This document shows, piece by piece, positions 1-5,724 of a DNA stretch of 14,960 bases. Both the position numbers and the translations under genes were made by a program. The stretch is from Erysipelotrichaceae bacterium (lineage in GTDB: Bacteria > Bacillota_I > Bacilli_A > Erysipelotrichales > Erysipelotrichaceae), in assembly GCA_024709285.1 (NCBI GenBank), contig JANJWY010000058.1, positions 1 through 14,960 on the forward strand. The letters are read 5' to 3'. Numbering within the stretch: the stretch's first letter is position 1; every line of letters begins with the position of its first letter. The notes beneath the pieces were generated by a model that saw nothing but the letters and a program-made list of their open reading frames with translations, was not told where the DNA came from and made no database searches.

Positions 1-186
1 ATCCTTAATCCGGCTATGCAAATCAAAGGCGAAATCATTATAATCCTTCAGCCAGTCTTCATCCAGACGGAAAACTTCTTCACTTGAACTCAAATGGCCT
101 TTGGTCTGGCTCAATACATTCATGGCTGTGGCCGGAGTACATGCACTCAATGCCAAAGCCGATAAGACAATCATGATTTTCTTCAT
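1..186 (-). CDS. Second serpin-family lipoprotein (N-terminal fragment)
   Basis: The reading frame starts at 186 on the minus strand and is open through the left edge of the window, giving 62 codons. It begins MKKIMIVLSALALSAC, a short lipoprotein signal peptide with a lipobox ending in Cys16, so the mature protein is probably lipid-anchored outside the membrane. Around residues 50-60 the stretch YNDFAFDLHSRI resembles helix A of serpins, whose family pattern is roughly NxxFAxDLY. AGGAGG lies 5 nt upstream of the ATG, and the start is only 12 nt beyond the stop of the neighbouring serpin, so the two genes form one operon and are probably paralogues. The reactive loop lies outside the window, so inhibitory activity cannot be judged. 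Identification as a serpin is inferred from a short segment plus context. Confidence 0.72.
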   Translation of the reverse strand, partial: MKKIMIVLSALALSACTPATAMNVLSQTKGHLSSSEEVFRLDEDWLKDYNDFAFDLHSRIKD

Positions 187-198
187 AAATCCTCCTTT

Positions 199-1431
199 TT
201 AAGGCTGCGGGTTTTGAATGTAACCCATAAATGAAATCAACGAATGTCGGGTATCGAGGATTACGATCGTAAAGGGTTTATCGACGATCATCATTTCATC
301 ATAAGACGGTGCGGATTCATCGCGCATTTCAACTTTTGTCATTGCGGCTGCTTCCGTTCCTTTTTCGCCAATGGCCAAAAAGGTTTTCTGTGTGACATCG
401 GCGATATGCAAGCCGGTCAGTAGGGCATCCTGAGCCATTTCACTGAAATCAGCGATATACGGTTCAAAAGCATCGACCATGCCCAACTGTTGAAGCAGTT
501 TTTTACCATCGACCTTCGTCTCAATTTGCACTTTCGGCAGATTCAGCAAAACGCTTTTCGGATTGTCCTGTGCCTGCTGCACCAGCTGAATGAGCTGATC
601 GGCCGTATAAGAGCTATTATTATCATCCATGATGACCATCATGGTCAAATCAGGATCTTTGTAAGGCAGTAATACGACTTGTTTTCCCTCGACATTACTG
701 TATCCCAACGTCATCACTGCCGACATCATGTCAACTTCTTTGTTTGCTTTTCCGTAAAACATCCGTTTATACGTTTCAGCTTTGTCAAACTCTGTTGCCC
801 AGTCAGCCTTAAAGTACAGCGTATTGATTAAAAACATGACTGTATTTGGGTCGATGGGTTCATCGATCGCACTTGGGATGCGTTGTTTGGTTGCATCGGA
901 TACCCAGCGGTTGATATCCTTGGTCAATTGGGGATCATCAAAATCACCGACCGCAACCATCGCACCGTAATAGCGCTTGTTTCGCTCAATAAACGAAGGT
1001 AATACCCGTTGTTCGAAACTGTCACGAATCCAAATGGAATTGGTCATGTTCAACGTCGAATCCTGCCGGTTGATCAACACCAGTTGAATGGCACGCAGGG
1101 CATCATTAAACTCATCCAATGATAAATCTGCCATATGCAAAGTCTTGAGCATCTCAACAAGCGTATTATTCGATGCTCCATTGAGAGTCATGCCCAAAGC
1201 GATCATCATACTGGAAGGGGAGATGAAGACATTGTCTTCTGTCTTTTTGAGAATGTCGATCATGTCGACAGCCAACTGATTATTAGAACTGGCAACCGCA
1301 TAACTTAACTGGGTAACTTTGTCCTTATCCAACAAGTACCCCGGCGAGTCGTAGAGTGGTGTAAAAACGGCTTTGGTCGAACAGCCGGCAATCATGATCA
1401 CAGCAAAAAGGGTGAGGAATATTTTTTTCAT
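199..1431 (-). CDS. Serpin-family protease inhibitor, lipoprotein
   Basis: This is a 410-residue serpin. The first 17 residues form a lipoprotein signal (MKKIFLTLFAVIMIAGC, lipobox Cys17), predicting surface anchoring. Serpin hallmarks follow: NVFISPSSMMIALGMTLNGA (strand 6B/helix B), NTLYFKADW, the hinge GTEAAAMT at residues 358-365 (positions 360-337), and VDKPF before the C-terminal strands. The Ala-rich hinge is typical of inhibitory serpins, which trap target proteases by inserting the cleaved reactive loop. Counting from the hinge by the usual spacing puts P1-P1' at Glu372-Ser373, but the loop is three residues longer than in alpha-1-antitrypsin, so this is tentative. I chose 1431 as start because AAGGAGG lies 5-11 nt upstream and the signal peptide begins there; an upstream ATG at 1497 would put 22 residues before the signal. 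It is followed by a second serpin. Confidence 0.93.
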   Translation of the reverse strand: MKKIFLTLFAVIMIAGCSTKAVFTPLYDSPGYLLDKDKVTQLSYAVASSNNQLAVDMIDILKKTEDNVFISPSSMMIALGMTLNGASNNTLVEMLKTLHMADLSLDEFNDALRAIQLVLINRQDSTLNMTNSIWIRDSFEQRVLPSFIERNKRYYGAMVAVGDFDDPQLTKDINRWVSDATKQRIPSAIDEPIDPNTVMFLINTLYFKADWATEFDKAETYKRMFYGKANKEVDMMSAVMTLGYSNVEGKQVVLLPYKDPDLTMMVIMDDNNSSYTADQLIQLVQQAQDNPKSVLLNLPKVQIETKVDGKKLLQQLGMVDAFEPYIADFSEMAQDALLTGLHIADVTQKTFLAIGEKGTEAAAMTKVEMRDESAPSYDEMMIVDKPFTIVILDTRHSLISFMGYIQNPQP

Positions 1432-1452
1432 AACGATCCTCCTTATGATATG

Positions 1453-1461
1453 AGTATAACA
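1453..1461 (-). promoter_or_regulatory. Extended -10 promoter for the serpin operon
   Basis: Read on the minus strand, positions 1461 to 1453 give TGTTATACT, an extended -10 element (TGn plus TATACT). No good -35 box lies 16-18 nt further upstream, which fits an extended -10 promoter. It sits about 22 nt upstream of the serpin start codon and 9 nt before its AAGGAGG. Confidence 0.5.
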
Positions 1462-1483
1462 CAAGACAACGATACCGCTATAA

Positions 1484-1513
1484 ATGCTTGGCAACATACA
1501 TCAAAACAAGCAT
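1484..1513. repeat. Inverted repeat ATGCTTG/CAAGCAT in the divergent region
   Basis: Perfect 7-bp arms ATGCTTG (1484-1490) and CAAGCAT (1507-1513) are separated by 16 nt. The repeat is upstream of the serpin promoter and could be a regulator site. Arms this short with such a wide spacer may also occur by chance. Confidence 0.3.
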
Positions 1514-1540
1514 AACTTGCACAATGAAAATCATTACTAA

Positions 1541-1561
1541 TTTATTCATTTTATGAATAAA
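1541..1561. promoter_or_regulatory. Palindromic operator candidate at the rpiR promoter
   Basis: Arms TTTATTCAT (1541-1549) and ATGAATAAA (1553-1561) are perfectly complementary around a 3-nt TTT spacer. The palindrome covers the place where the -35 box of the rpiR promoter should be (the -10 is at 1578-1583), the classical position for a repressor. RpiR-family proteins bind as dimers to palindromes near their own genes, so autoregulation is the natural inference. Control of the divergent serpin operon is possible, although the site is about 80 bp upstream of the serpin -10. Confidence 0.6.
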
Positions 1562-1577
1562 GTATGCGTTTGTAATG

Positions 1578-1583
1578 TATAAT
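1578..1583 (+). promoter_or_regulatory. -10 box of the rpiR promoter
   Basis: A perfect TATAAT, preceded directly by TG, sits 19 nt before the rpiR start codon. No recognisable -35 is present, and that region is occupied by the palindrome at 1541-1561. Transcription would start near 1590, at the edge of the AAGGAG ribosome binding site, giving an unusually short leader of about 13 nt. Confidence 0.55.
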
Positions 1584-1602
1584 AGTTGCAAGGAGTGATA
1601 TT

Positions 1603-2469
1603 ATGTTACAATCGAAAATCCGATCCATGATTCAGCGCTGTTCGAAGTCTGAACTTAAAATCATTGATTACATTCGCAACAATCCCATCGATCCCAAAAT
1701 CATGACATCGAGTTTATTGGGGAAGCAATTGGATATCTCACAATCGACCATTATCCGTTTCACTCAAAAGCTTGGCTATAGCAGTTTTCGTGCTTTTCTC
1801 GCTGATATCAGTGTTTCAAGCCAATCTCCCTCTGAAATCGATGTGGACATCCAATCGAATGAAGATACGGAAATCACGATGCAACGATTATTCAATCAAT
1901 ATCACGATGTCATGAAAATGACGATGAATGAGAAACTGACGCAACAGGTGGATGCGGCCGTAGAACTGCTAAAAAAAGCGCGTCGCATCGTATTTTTTGC
2001 CATTGGCGGATCATCCAACATGGGAGAGTATTTTGCGACCAACCTGATACGCTATAATCTGATGGTCAATCATAATTATGATGTCCATACATCGTTGTAT
2101 TTAATCACACAGTGTACCGAACAAGACTTGGTCATCATCATATCAGAATCCGGGGAGACCGATGAAATCAAAATGGCCATCAATGCATGCAAGCAGTTGA
2201 ATGTTCCCATCCTGGCTATTACCGACCGACGAAAAAGTACGCTGAGCGAGGCAGCCGTTGTCAACATTAACACCGTGATTTACAGCACCAATGAAAAATT
2301 CAATGTACTGAGGCTGCGAATCTCACAGATGTTTGTCATCGATTTAGTCGTTTTGACATTATTTAAGAGCGATCTTGAATATTATACCCGCCATATCAAT
2401 ATATCGGATTTCAATTTGCTCAGGCAGTATAACCGTTCGCGCGGCTGGCATGACAAACCGGCACAATAA
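1603..2469 (+). CDS. RpiR-family transcriptional regulator (HTH plus SIS domain)
   Basis: This 288-residue protein has the two-domain plan of the RpiR/MurR family. The N-terminal helix-turn-helix domain spans about residues 1-77 and includes QLDISQSTIIRFTQKLGYSS, the recognition-helix region. A SIS phosphosugar-binding domain spans about 115-250, with the signatures GGSSNMGEY (135-143) and SESGETDEI (181-189) that contact phosphosugars. These proteins normally control sugar-phosphate or amino-sugar metabolism in response to a sugar phosphate. No sugar catabolic gene is adjacent, so the ligand and regulon are unknown. AAGGAG lies 7 nt upstream of the ATG. A perfect palindrome overlaps its promoter and suggests autoregulation. 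It lies between the divergent serpins and the pfl operon and could control either, but nothing in the sequence shows that directly. Confidence 0.9.
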   Translation: MLQSKIRSMIQRCSKSELKIIDYIRNNPIDPKIMTSSLLGKQLDISQSTIIRFTQKLGYSSFRAFLADISVSSQSPSEIDVDIQSNEDTEITMQRLFNQYHDVMKMTMNEKLTQQVDAAVELLKKARRIVFFAIGGSSNMGEYFATNLIRYNLMVNHNYDVHTSLYLITQCTEQDLVIIISESGETDEIKMAINACKQLNVPILAITDRRKSTLSEAAVVNINTVIYSTNEKFNVLRLRISQMFVIDLVVLTLFKSDLEYYTRHINISDFNLLRQYNRSRGWHDKPAQ

Positions 2470-2475
2470 GGTGCC
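2460..2475 (+). other. Small hairpin spanning the rpiR stop codon
   Basis: GGCAC (2460-2464) pairs with GTGCC (2471-2475), leaving a six-base loop AATAAG that contains the TAA stop of rpiR. No T-run follows directly, so it is not a standard terminator. It may protect the 3' end of the coding region or be incidental. Confidence 0.3.
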
Positions 2476-2504
2476 AATAAGTTTTAGTCAGCAGACTTTT
2501 ATTG

Positions 2505-2510
2505 TATAAT
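2505..2510 (+). promoter_or_regulatory. -10 box upstream of the structured RNA
   Basis: A perfect TATAAT, directly preceded by TG, lies 36 nt after the rpiR stop. The -35 region is poor (TTTTAG at 2482-2487 with a 17-nt spacer). If active, transcription would begin near 2517. Confidence 0.45.
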
Positions 2511-2516
2511 ACATAT

Positions 2517-2629
2517 GGAATGCATGCGTCATTGAATTTAACCGAAACCGGAATTATCCATAGTATCCTCGTTTAAATGATGCAACCTTGACGCATTGAG
2601 TCCAACCCATCTTCAGGATGGGTTTTTTT
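2517..2629 (+). ncRNA. Candidate structured leader or small RNA before pflB
   Basis: Transcription from the -10 at 2505-2510 would give an RNA of about 113 nt that ends in an intrinsic terminator at 2604-2629. A long-range 8-bp helix closes it: ATGCGTCA (2524-2531) with TGACGCAT (2589-2596). Inside, ATTTAA (2536-2541) pairs with TTAAAT (2573-2578), and CCG (2542-2544) can pair with CGG (2549-2551). The segment between contains two copies of TATCC (2555-2559 and 2564-2568). A closed junction directly ahead of a terminator and a metabolic operon is the layout of a riboswitch; a free small RNA or a processed rpiR 3' end are alternatives. It contains no convincing open reading frame. I could not match it to a known family; in particular the CUGGGC core of ZTP (pfl) riboswitches is absent. 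Confidence 0.4.
2604..2629 (+). terminator. Intrinsic terminator upstream of pflB
   Basis: Stem arms AACCCATC (2604-2611) and GATGGGTT (2617-2624) enclose the loop TTCAG and run into seven T residues (2623-2629). It can end rpiR transcription or the candidate RNA starting near 2517. Confidence 0.88.
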
Positions 2630-2650
2630 GTGACGCAAATCACAAAAAAA
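2623..2650. promoter_or_regulatory. Rex- or Crp/Fnr-type palindrome upstream of pflB
   Basis: Perfect 11-bp arms, seven T plus GTGA (2623-2633) and TCAC plus seven A (2640-2650), flank the spacer CGCAAA. The 18-bp core at 2628-2645 is TTGTGA-N6-TCACAA. This fits TGTGA-N6-TCACA, bound by Crp/Fnr-family regulators (including Fnr of Bacillus and ArcR of Staphylococcus). It also fits the outer bases of the Rex operator (TTGTGAA-N4-TTCACAA), though the inner A/T pair is replaced by C and A. Either would link pfl to redox state or oxygen. The left arm shares its T-run with the terminator. Confidence 0.68.
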
Positions 2651-2664
2651 TAAAAAGCTTCCAA

Positions 2665-2678
2665 TGTAAACGCTGTCA
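2665..2678 (+). promoter_or_regulatory. cre site (CcpA binding) upstream of pflB
   Basis: TGTAAACGCTGTCA matches the catabolite-responsive element consensus TGWNANCGNTNWCA at every fixed position. It lies 65 nt before the pflB start codon. If the promoter is at about 2692-2720, the cre is centred about 54 bp upstream of the transcription start, the position seen for CcpA activation of overflow genes such as ackA. If transcription starts further upstream, CcpA would repress. Confidence 0.72.
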
Positions 2679-2691
2679 AAAATCAAATCCG

Positions 2692-2720
2692 TTACAGTGT
2701 TGTGTGATTTCTGATAAACT
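2692..2720 (+). promoter_or_regulatory. Possible pflB promoter
   Basis: TTACAG (2692-2697) and TAAACT (2715-2720) are 17 nt apart and correctly placed before the pflB ribosome binding site, but both boxes are weak. A second option is TTGTGA (2628-2633) and TAAAAA (2651-2656), also 17 nt apart, whose -35 would lie inside the palindrome. The sequence does not decide between them. Confidence 0.3.
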
Positions 2721-2743
2721 GAAATTGCTTAGGAGGAAACAAT

Positions 2744-4963
2744 ATGCAAGCATGGCAAAAATTTAATGACGGCATCTGGAAAGATTTGATCGATGTCGAG
2801 AATTTCATAGAAACAAATGTTACATCGTATACCTCAGATGAAAGCTTTTTAGCTCCCATCAGTGAGAAGACACAGAGATTATGGGACAAATCCGTGGATT
2901 TGTTAGCACAGGAAATCAAATTGGGCGTGTTGGATATCGATATGGAAAACATATCCGGTGTCAATAACTTCAAACCCGGATATATTATTCAAGAAGATGA
3001 AGTAATCGTCGGATTGCAAAGCGATGCTCCGCTCAAACGGGTCATCAATCCTTACGGAGGGATCCGGTTGGTTGAATCCATCCTTCATACTTATGGAAGA
3101 GAAATGCCGCCTGTTCTCGAAACAGCTTTTGAAAAATGGCATAAAACGCATAATCAAGGCGTATTTGACGCGTATACCAAAGATATGCGTAATGCCCGTT
3201 CCACCGGACTGTTGACCGGACTTCCGGATGCATACGGTCGCGGACGCATCATCGGTGATTACCGTCGGGTCGCTTTGTATGGAATCAACCGACTGATCGA
3301 AGCGAAGAAGCAAGACCTGGCTTATATCGAACTGGACGATTTGAGCAATATTCAGTTACGTGAGGAAGTCAGTGAGCAAATCCGTGCTTTACAAGACATC
3401 AAAGCAATGGCCGCCACCTACGGTTATGACATTTCAAATCCGGCAAGCAATGCGAAGGAAGCTGTTCAATGGCTGTATTTTGCCTATCTTGCGGCTGTCA
3501 AAGAGAATAACGGTGCAGCCATGTCCTTAGGACGCACATCAACCTTTCTGGATATTTATATCGAACGGGATTTACAGGATGGTGTCATCAGTGAACTTGA
3601 AGCACAGGAATTGATCGATCAGTTCATCATGAAACTGCGCCTGGTCCGCCATCTTCGCACCCCGGAGTACGATGAATTGTTTGCGGGGGATCCGACCTGG
3701 GTCACAGAGTCGATTGGCGGCATGAGCGGCACCGGAAAATCCCTAGTCACAAAAAACTCATTCCGTTATCTTCACACCTTGACGAATCTGGGATCAGCTC
3801 CTGAACCCAATATGACGATACTGTGGTCACAACATCTGCCGGAAGCCTTTAAACGCTATTGCGCCAAGATGTCGATTGAAACCGGCGCGATCCAATATGA
3901 AAACGATGATATCATGCGCCCGCTGTTCAGTCAGGACTATGGCATTGCGTGCTGTGTTTCGGCGATGGGCATCGGAAAACAAATGCAATACTTTGGTGCA
4001 CGTACCAACCTGGCAAAAGCCCTTTTGTTATCCATCAACGGCGGCGTTGATGAAATCACATCAAAACAAATGTTTGATGATGTGGAAATCATAAACGACG
4101 CAGTATTGGATTATGACAAAGTGTTCGCATCATTTGATTCCATCATGCAAAGAACTGCAAAATTGTATGTCGATACGATGAACGTCATTCACTATATGCA
4201 CGATAAATATGCGTATGAAAAAAGCCTGATGGCCTTGCATGATACGGTCGTTACACGTCTGATGGCCTTTGGGGTTGCGGGATTGTCGGTCGTAGCAGAT
4301 TCACTCAGTGCCATCAAATATGCAAAAGTAAAACCGATTCGTAATGAACAGGGGATTACGACCGGATTTGACATCGAAGGCGAATTCCCTTGCTTTGGCA
4401 ATGATGATGACCGCGTAGATGCCATCGCTGTCGATATTTTAAGCCGTTTCAGTAGTTATTTAAAACGTCATCCGCTGATCCGCAATGCTCAGCATACCTT
4501 ATCGGTTCTGACTATCACTTCCAACGTCGTTTACGGTAAAAAGACCGGATCGACTCCGGATGGTCGGTTAAAAGGTGAAGCCTTTGCTCCCGGAGCCAAT
4601 CCGATGCATGGCCGTGATGTTTCTGGAGCGCTGGCATCACTGAACTCCGTCGCAAAACTGCCCTATGATGATTGCATGGATGGCATTTCCAATACGTTCT
4701 CCATTATTCCGGCCGCATTGGGTAAAGAACGTGAAGAGCAGATTGATAATACGGTCAGTGTGTTGGATGGTTATTTCGGTCAAAACGCCCACCATCTCAA
4801 TGTCAACGTGCTCGATCGTGCAAAACTGATTGATGCGATGGAACATCCGGATAAATATCCGCATCTGACGATCCGTGTTTCGGGATACGCGGTTCACTTT
4901 GCCCGGCTGACCGATGCGCAGAAGCGCGAAGTCATCGCCCGGACCTTCCATGAGTCAATTTAA
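2744..4963 (+). CDS. pflB: Pyruvate formate-lyase (formate C-acetyltransferase)
   Basis: This 739-residue cytosolic glycyl-radical enzyme converts pyruvate and CoA to acetyl-CoA and formate in anaerobic fermentation. The active-site pair Cys403-Cys404 lies in GIACCVSAM, followed by IGKQMQYFGARTNLAKALL, close to the E. coli enzyme. The glycine that carries the radical is Gly714 in RVSGYAVHFARL near the C-terminus. Length is close to the E. coli PflB length of about 760. The CysCys pair and overall similarity favour PFL over diol dehydratases of the same superfamily; a 2-ketobutyrate-using variant cannot be excluded. AGGAGG lies 7 nt before the ATG. The gene overlaps pflA by 14 nt and lies downstream of a terminator, a redox-type palindrome and a cre. 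Confidence 0.97.
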   Translation: MQAWQKFNDGIWKDLIDVENFIETNVTSYTSDESFLAPISEKTQRLWDKSVDLLAQEIKLGVLDIDMENISGVNNFKPGYIIQEDEVIVGLQSDAPLKRVINPYGGIRLVESILHTYGREMPPVLETAFEKWHKTHNQGVFDAYTKDMRNARSTGLLTGLPDAYGRGRIIGDYRRVALYGINRLIEAKKQDLAYIELDDLSNIQLREEVSEQIRALQDIKAMAATYGYDISNPASNAKEAVQWLYFAYLAAVKENNGAAMSLGRTSTFLDIYIERDLQDGVISELEAQELIDQFIMKLRLVRHLRTPEYDELFAGDPTWVTESIGGMSGTGKSLVTKNSFRYLHTLTNLGSAPEPNMTILWSQHLPEAFKRYCAKMSIETGAIQYENDDIMRPLFSQDYGIACCVSAMGIGKQMQYFGARTNLAKALLLSINGGVDEITSKQMFDDVEIINDAVLDYDKVFASFDSIMQRTAKLYVDTMNVIHYMHDKYAYEKSLMALHDTVVTRLMAFGVAGLSVVADSLSAIKYAKVKPIRNEQGITTGFDIEGEFPCFGNDDDRVDAIAVDILSRFSSYLKRHPLIRNAQHTLSVLTITSNVVYGKKTGSTPDGRLKGEAFAPGANPMHGRDVSGALASLNSVAKLPYDDCMDGISNTFSIIPAALGKEREEQIDNTVSVLDGYFGQNAHHLNVNVLDRAKLIDAMEHPDKYPHLTIRVSGYAVHFARLTDAQKREVIARTFHESI

Positions 4964-5678
4964 AGGGTATATTTCCAAAATCGAATCATTCGCAACGGCG
5001 GATGGTCCCGGCATCCGCACGGTCGTCTTTTTGTCCGGCTGTACGTTGCGATGTCTGTACTGTCATAATCCGGATATGTGGGAACCCACCAACGGTGTGT
5101 CCACCACACCTTCAGAACTTTTTGAGAGAATCAAAAGATTTAAACCTTACTATAAAGAAAAAGGCGGAGTTACCTTTTGTGGTGGAGAACCGCTGTTTCA
5201 ATCGCAGTTCTTGCTTGAAGTAATGAAACTGTGTAAAGCGGGTGGCATTCATGTCACCTTGGATACGGCCGGCGTCGGAAATCCGAAATACTTTGATGAG
5301 ATCCTAGATCACACCGACTTAATTTTACTGGACTTCAAAGGCGTCGATGCAACTTCGTTTGAACGGATGACAAGAATAAGGGAATCATCGTCACCGTTGT
5401 TTCTGGAAATCGCTCAACAGAAGGGTGTAAAACTGTGGATCCGCTATGTCATCGTCCCAGGGGAAAATGACACCCTTGAACACATGGACAAACTTGCCGA
5501 TAAAATCAAAGGGCTAAGACACATCGAAAAAGTCGAACTGTTGCCTTATCATACCTTAGGTAATGTCAAATATGAGAAGCTGGGCATCGATAATCCGTTA
5601 AAAGATGTCGATGGCATGGATAAAGATTATTGTAAATATCTTCAAGAATATCTTAATCAACAACTGGGATGGCAATAA
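4950..5678 (+). CDS. pflA: Pyruvate formate-lyase activating enzyme (radical SAM)
   Basis: This 242-residue radical SAM enzyme uses a 4Fe-4S cluster and S-adenosylmethionine to abstract hydrogen from the radical glycine (Gly714) of PflB. The cluster motif CxxxCxxC is Cys31, Cys35 and Cys38 in SGCTLRCLYCHNPDMW. GGVTFCGGEPLFQ is the conserved GGE stretch that helps bind SAM. Length matches the family (about 245). The start at 4950 overlaps the pflB stop in another frame and gives the usual N-terminus with FATADGPGIRTV; an earlier in-frame ATG at 4914 would add 12 residues inside pflB. No strong ribosome binding site precedes it, so translational coupling to pflB is likely. The stop codon lies in the loop of the terminator that follows. 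Confidence 0.96.
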   Translation: MSQFKGYISKIESFATADGPGIRTVVFLSGCTLRCLYCHNPDMWEPTNGVSTTPSELFERIKRFKPYYKEKGGVTFCGGEPLFQSQFLLEVMKLCKAGGIHVTLDTAGVGNPKYFDEILDHTDLILLDFKGVDATSFERMTRIRESSSPLFLEIAQQKGVKLWIRYVIVPGENDTLEHMDKLADKIKGLRHIEKVELLPYHTLGNVKYEKLGIDNPLKDVDGMDKDYCKYLQEYLNQQLGWQ

Positions 5679-5689
5679 CCATCCTTTTT
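5667..5689 (+). terminator. Terminator after pflA
   Basis: GGATGG (5667-5672) pairs with CCATCC (5679-5684) around the loop CAATAA, followed by five T residues. The pflA stop codon TAA (5676-5678) is in the loop. It may only partly reduce read-through into the kinase gene 46 nt downstream. Confidence 0.75.
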
Positions 5690-5724
5690 GTTGTAAAATA
5701 AGGATATAAGCAGGGAGGATGCAT

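Noticed and set aside
2517..2629. ZTP (pfl-motif) riboswitch upstream of pflB
   Set aside because: The location invites it, but the conserved CUGGGC-type core before the terminator is absent and the helix layout differs.
2623..2650. Second intrinsic terminator in place of an operator
   Set aside because: The palindrome would fold as RNA, but its stem is mostly A-U and it is followed by A residues rather than a T-run in the pfl direction, so a protein-binding site is the better reading.
2903..3313. 136-codon open frame antisense to pflB
   Set aside because: It is a shadow frame opposite a highly conserved enzyme, with no independent coding evidence.
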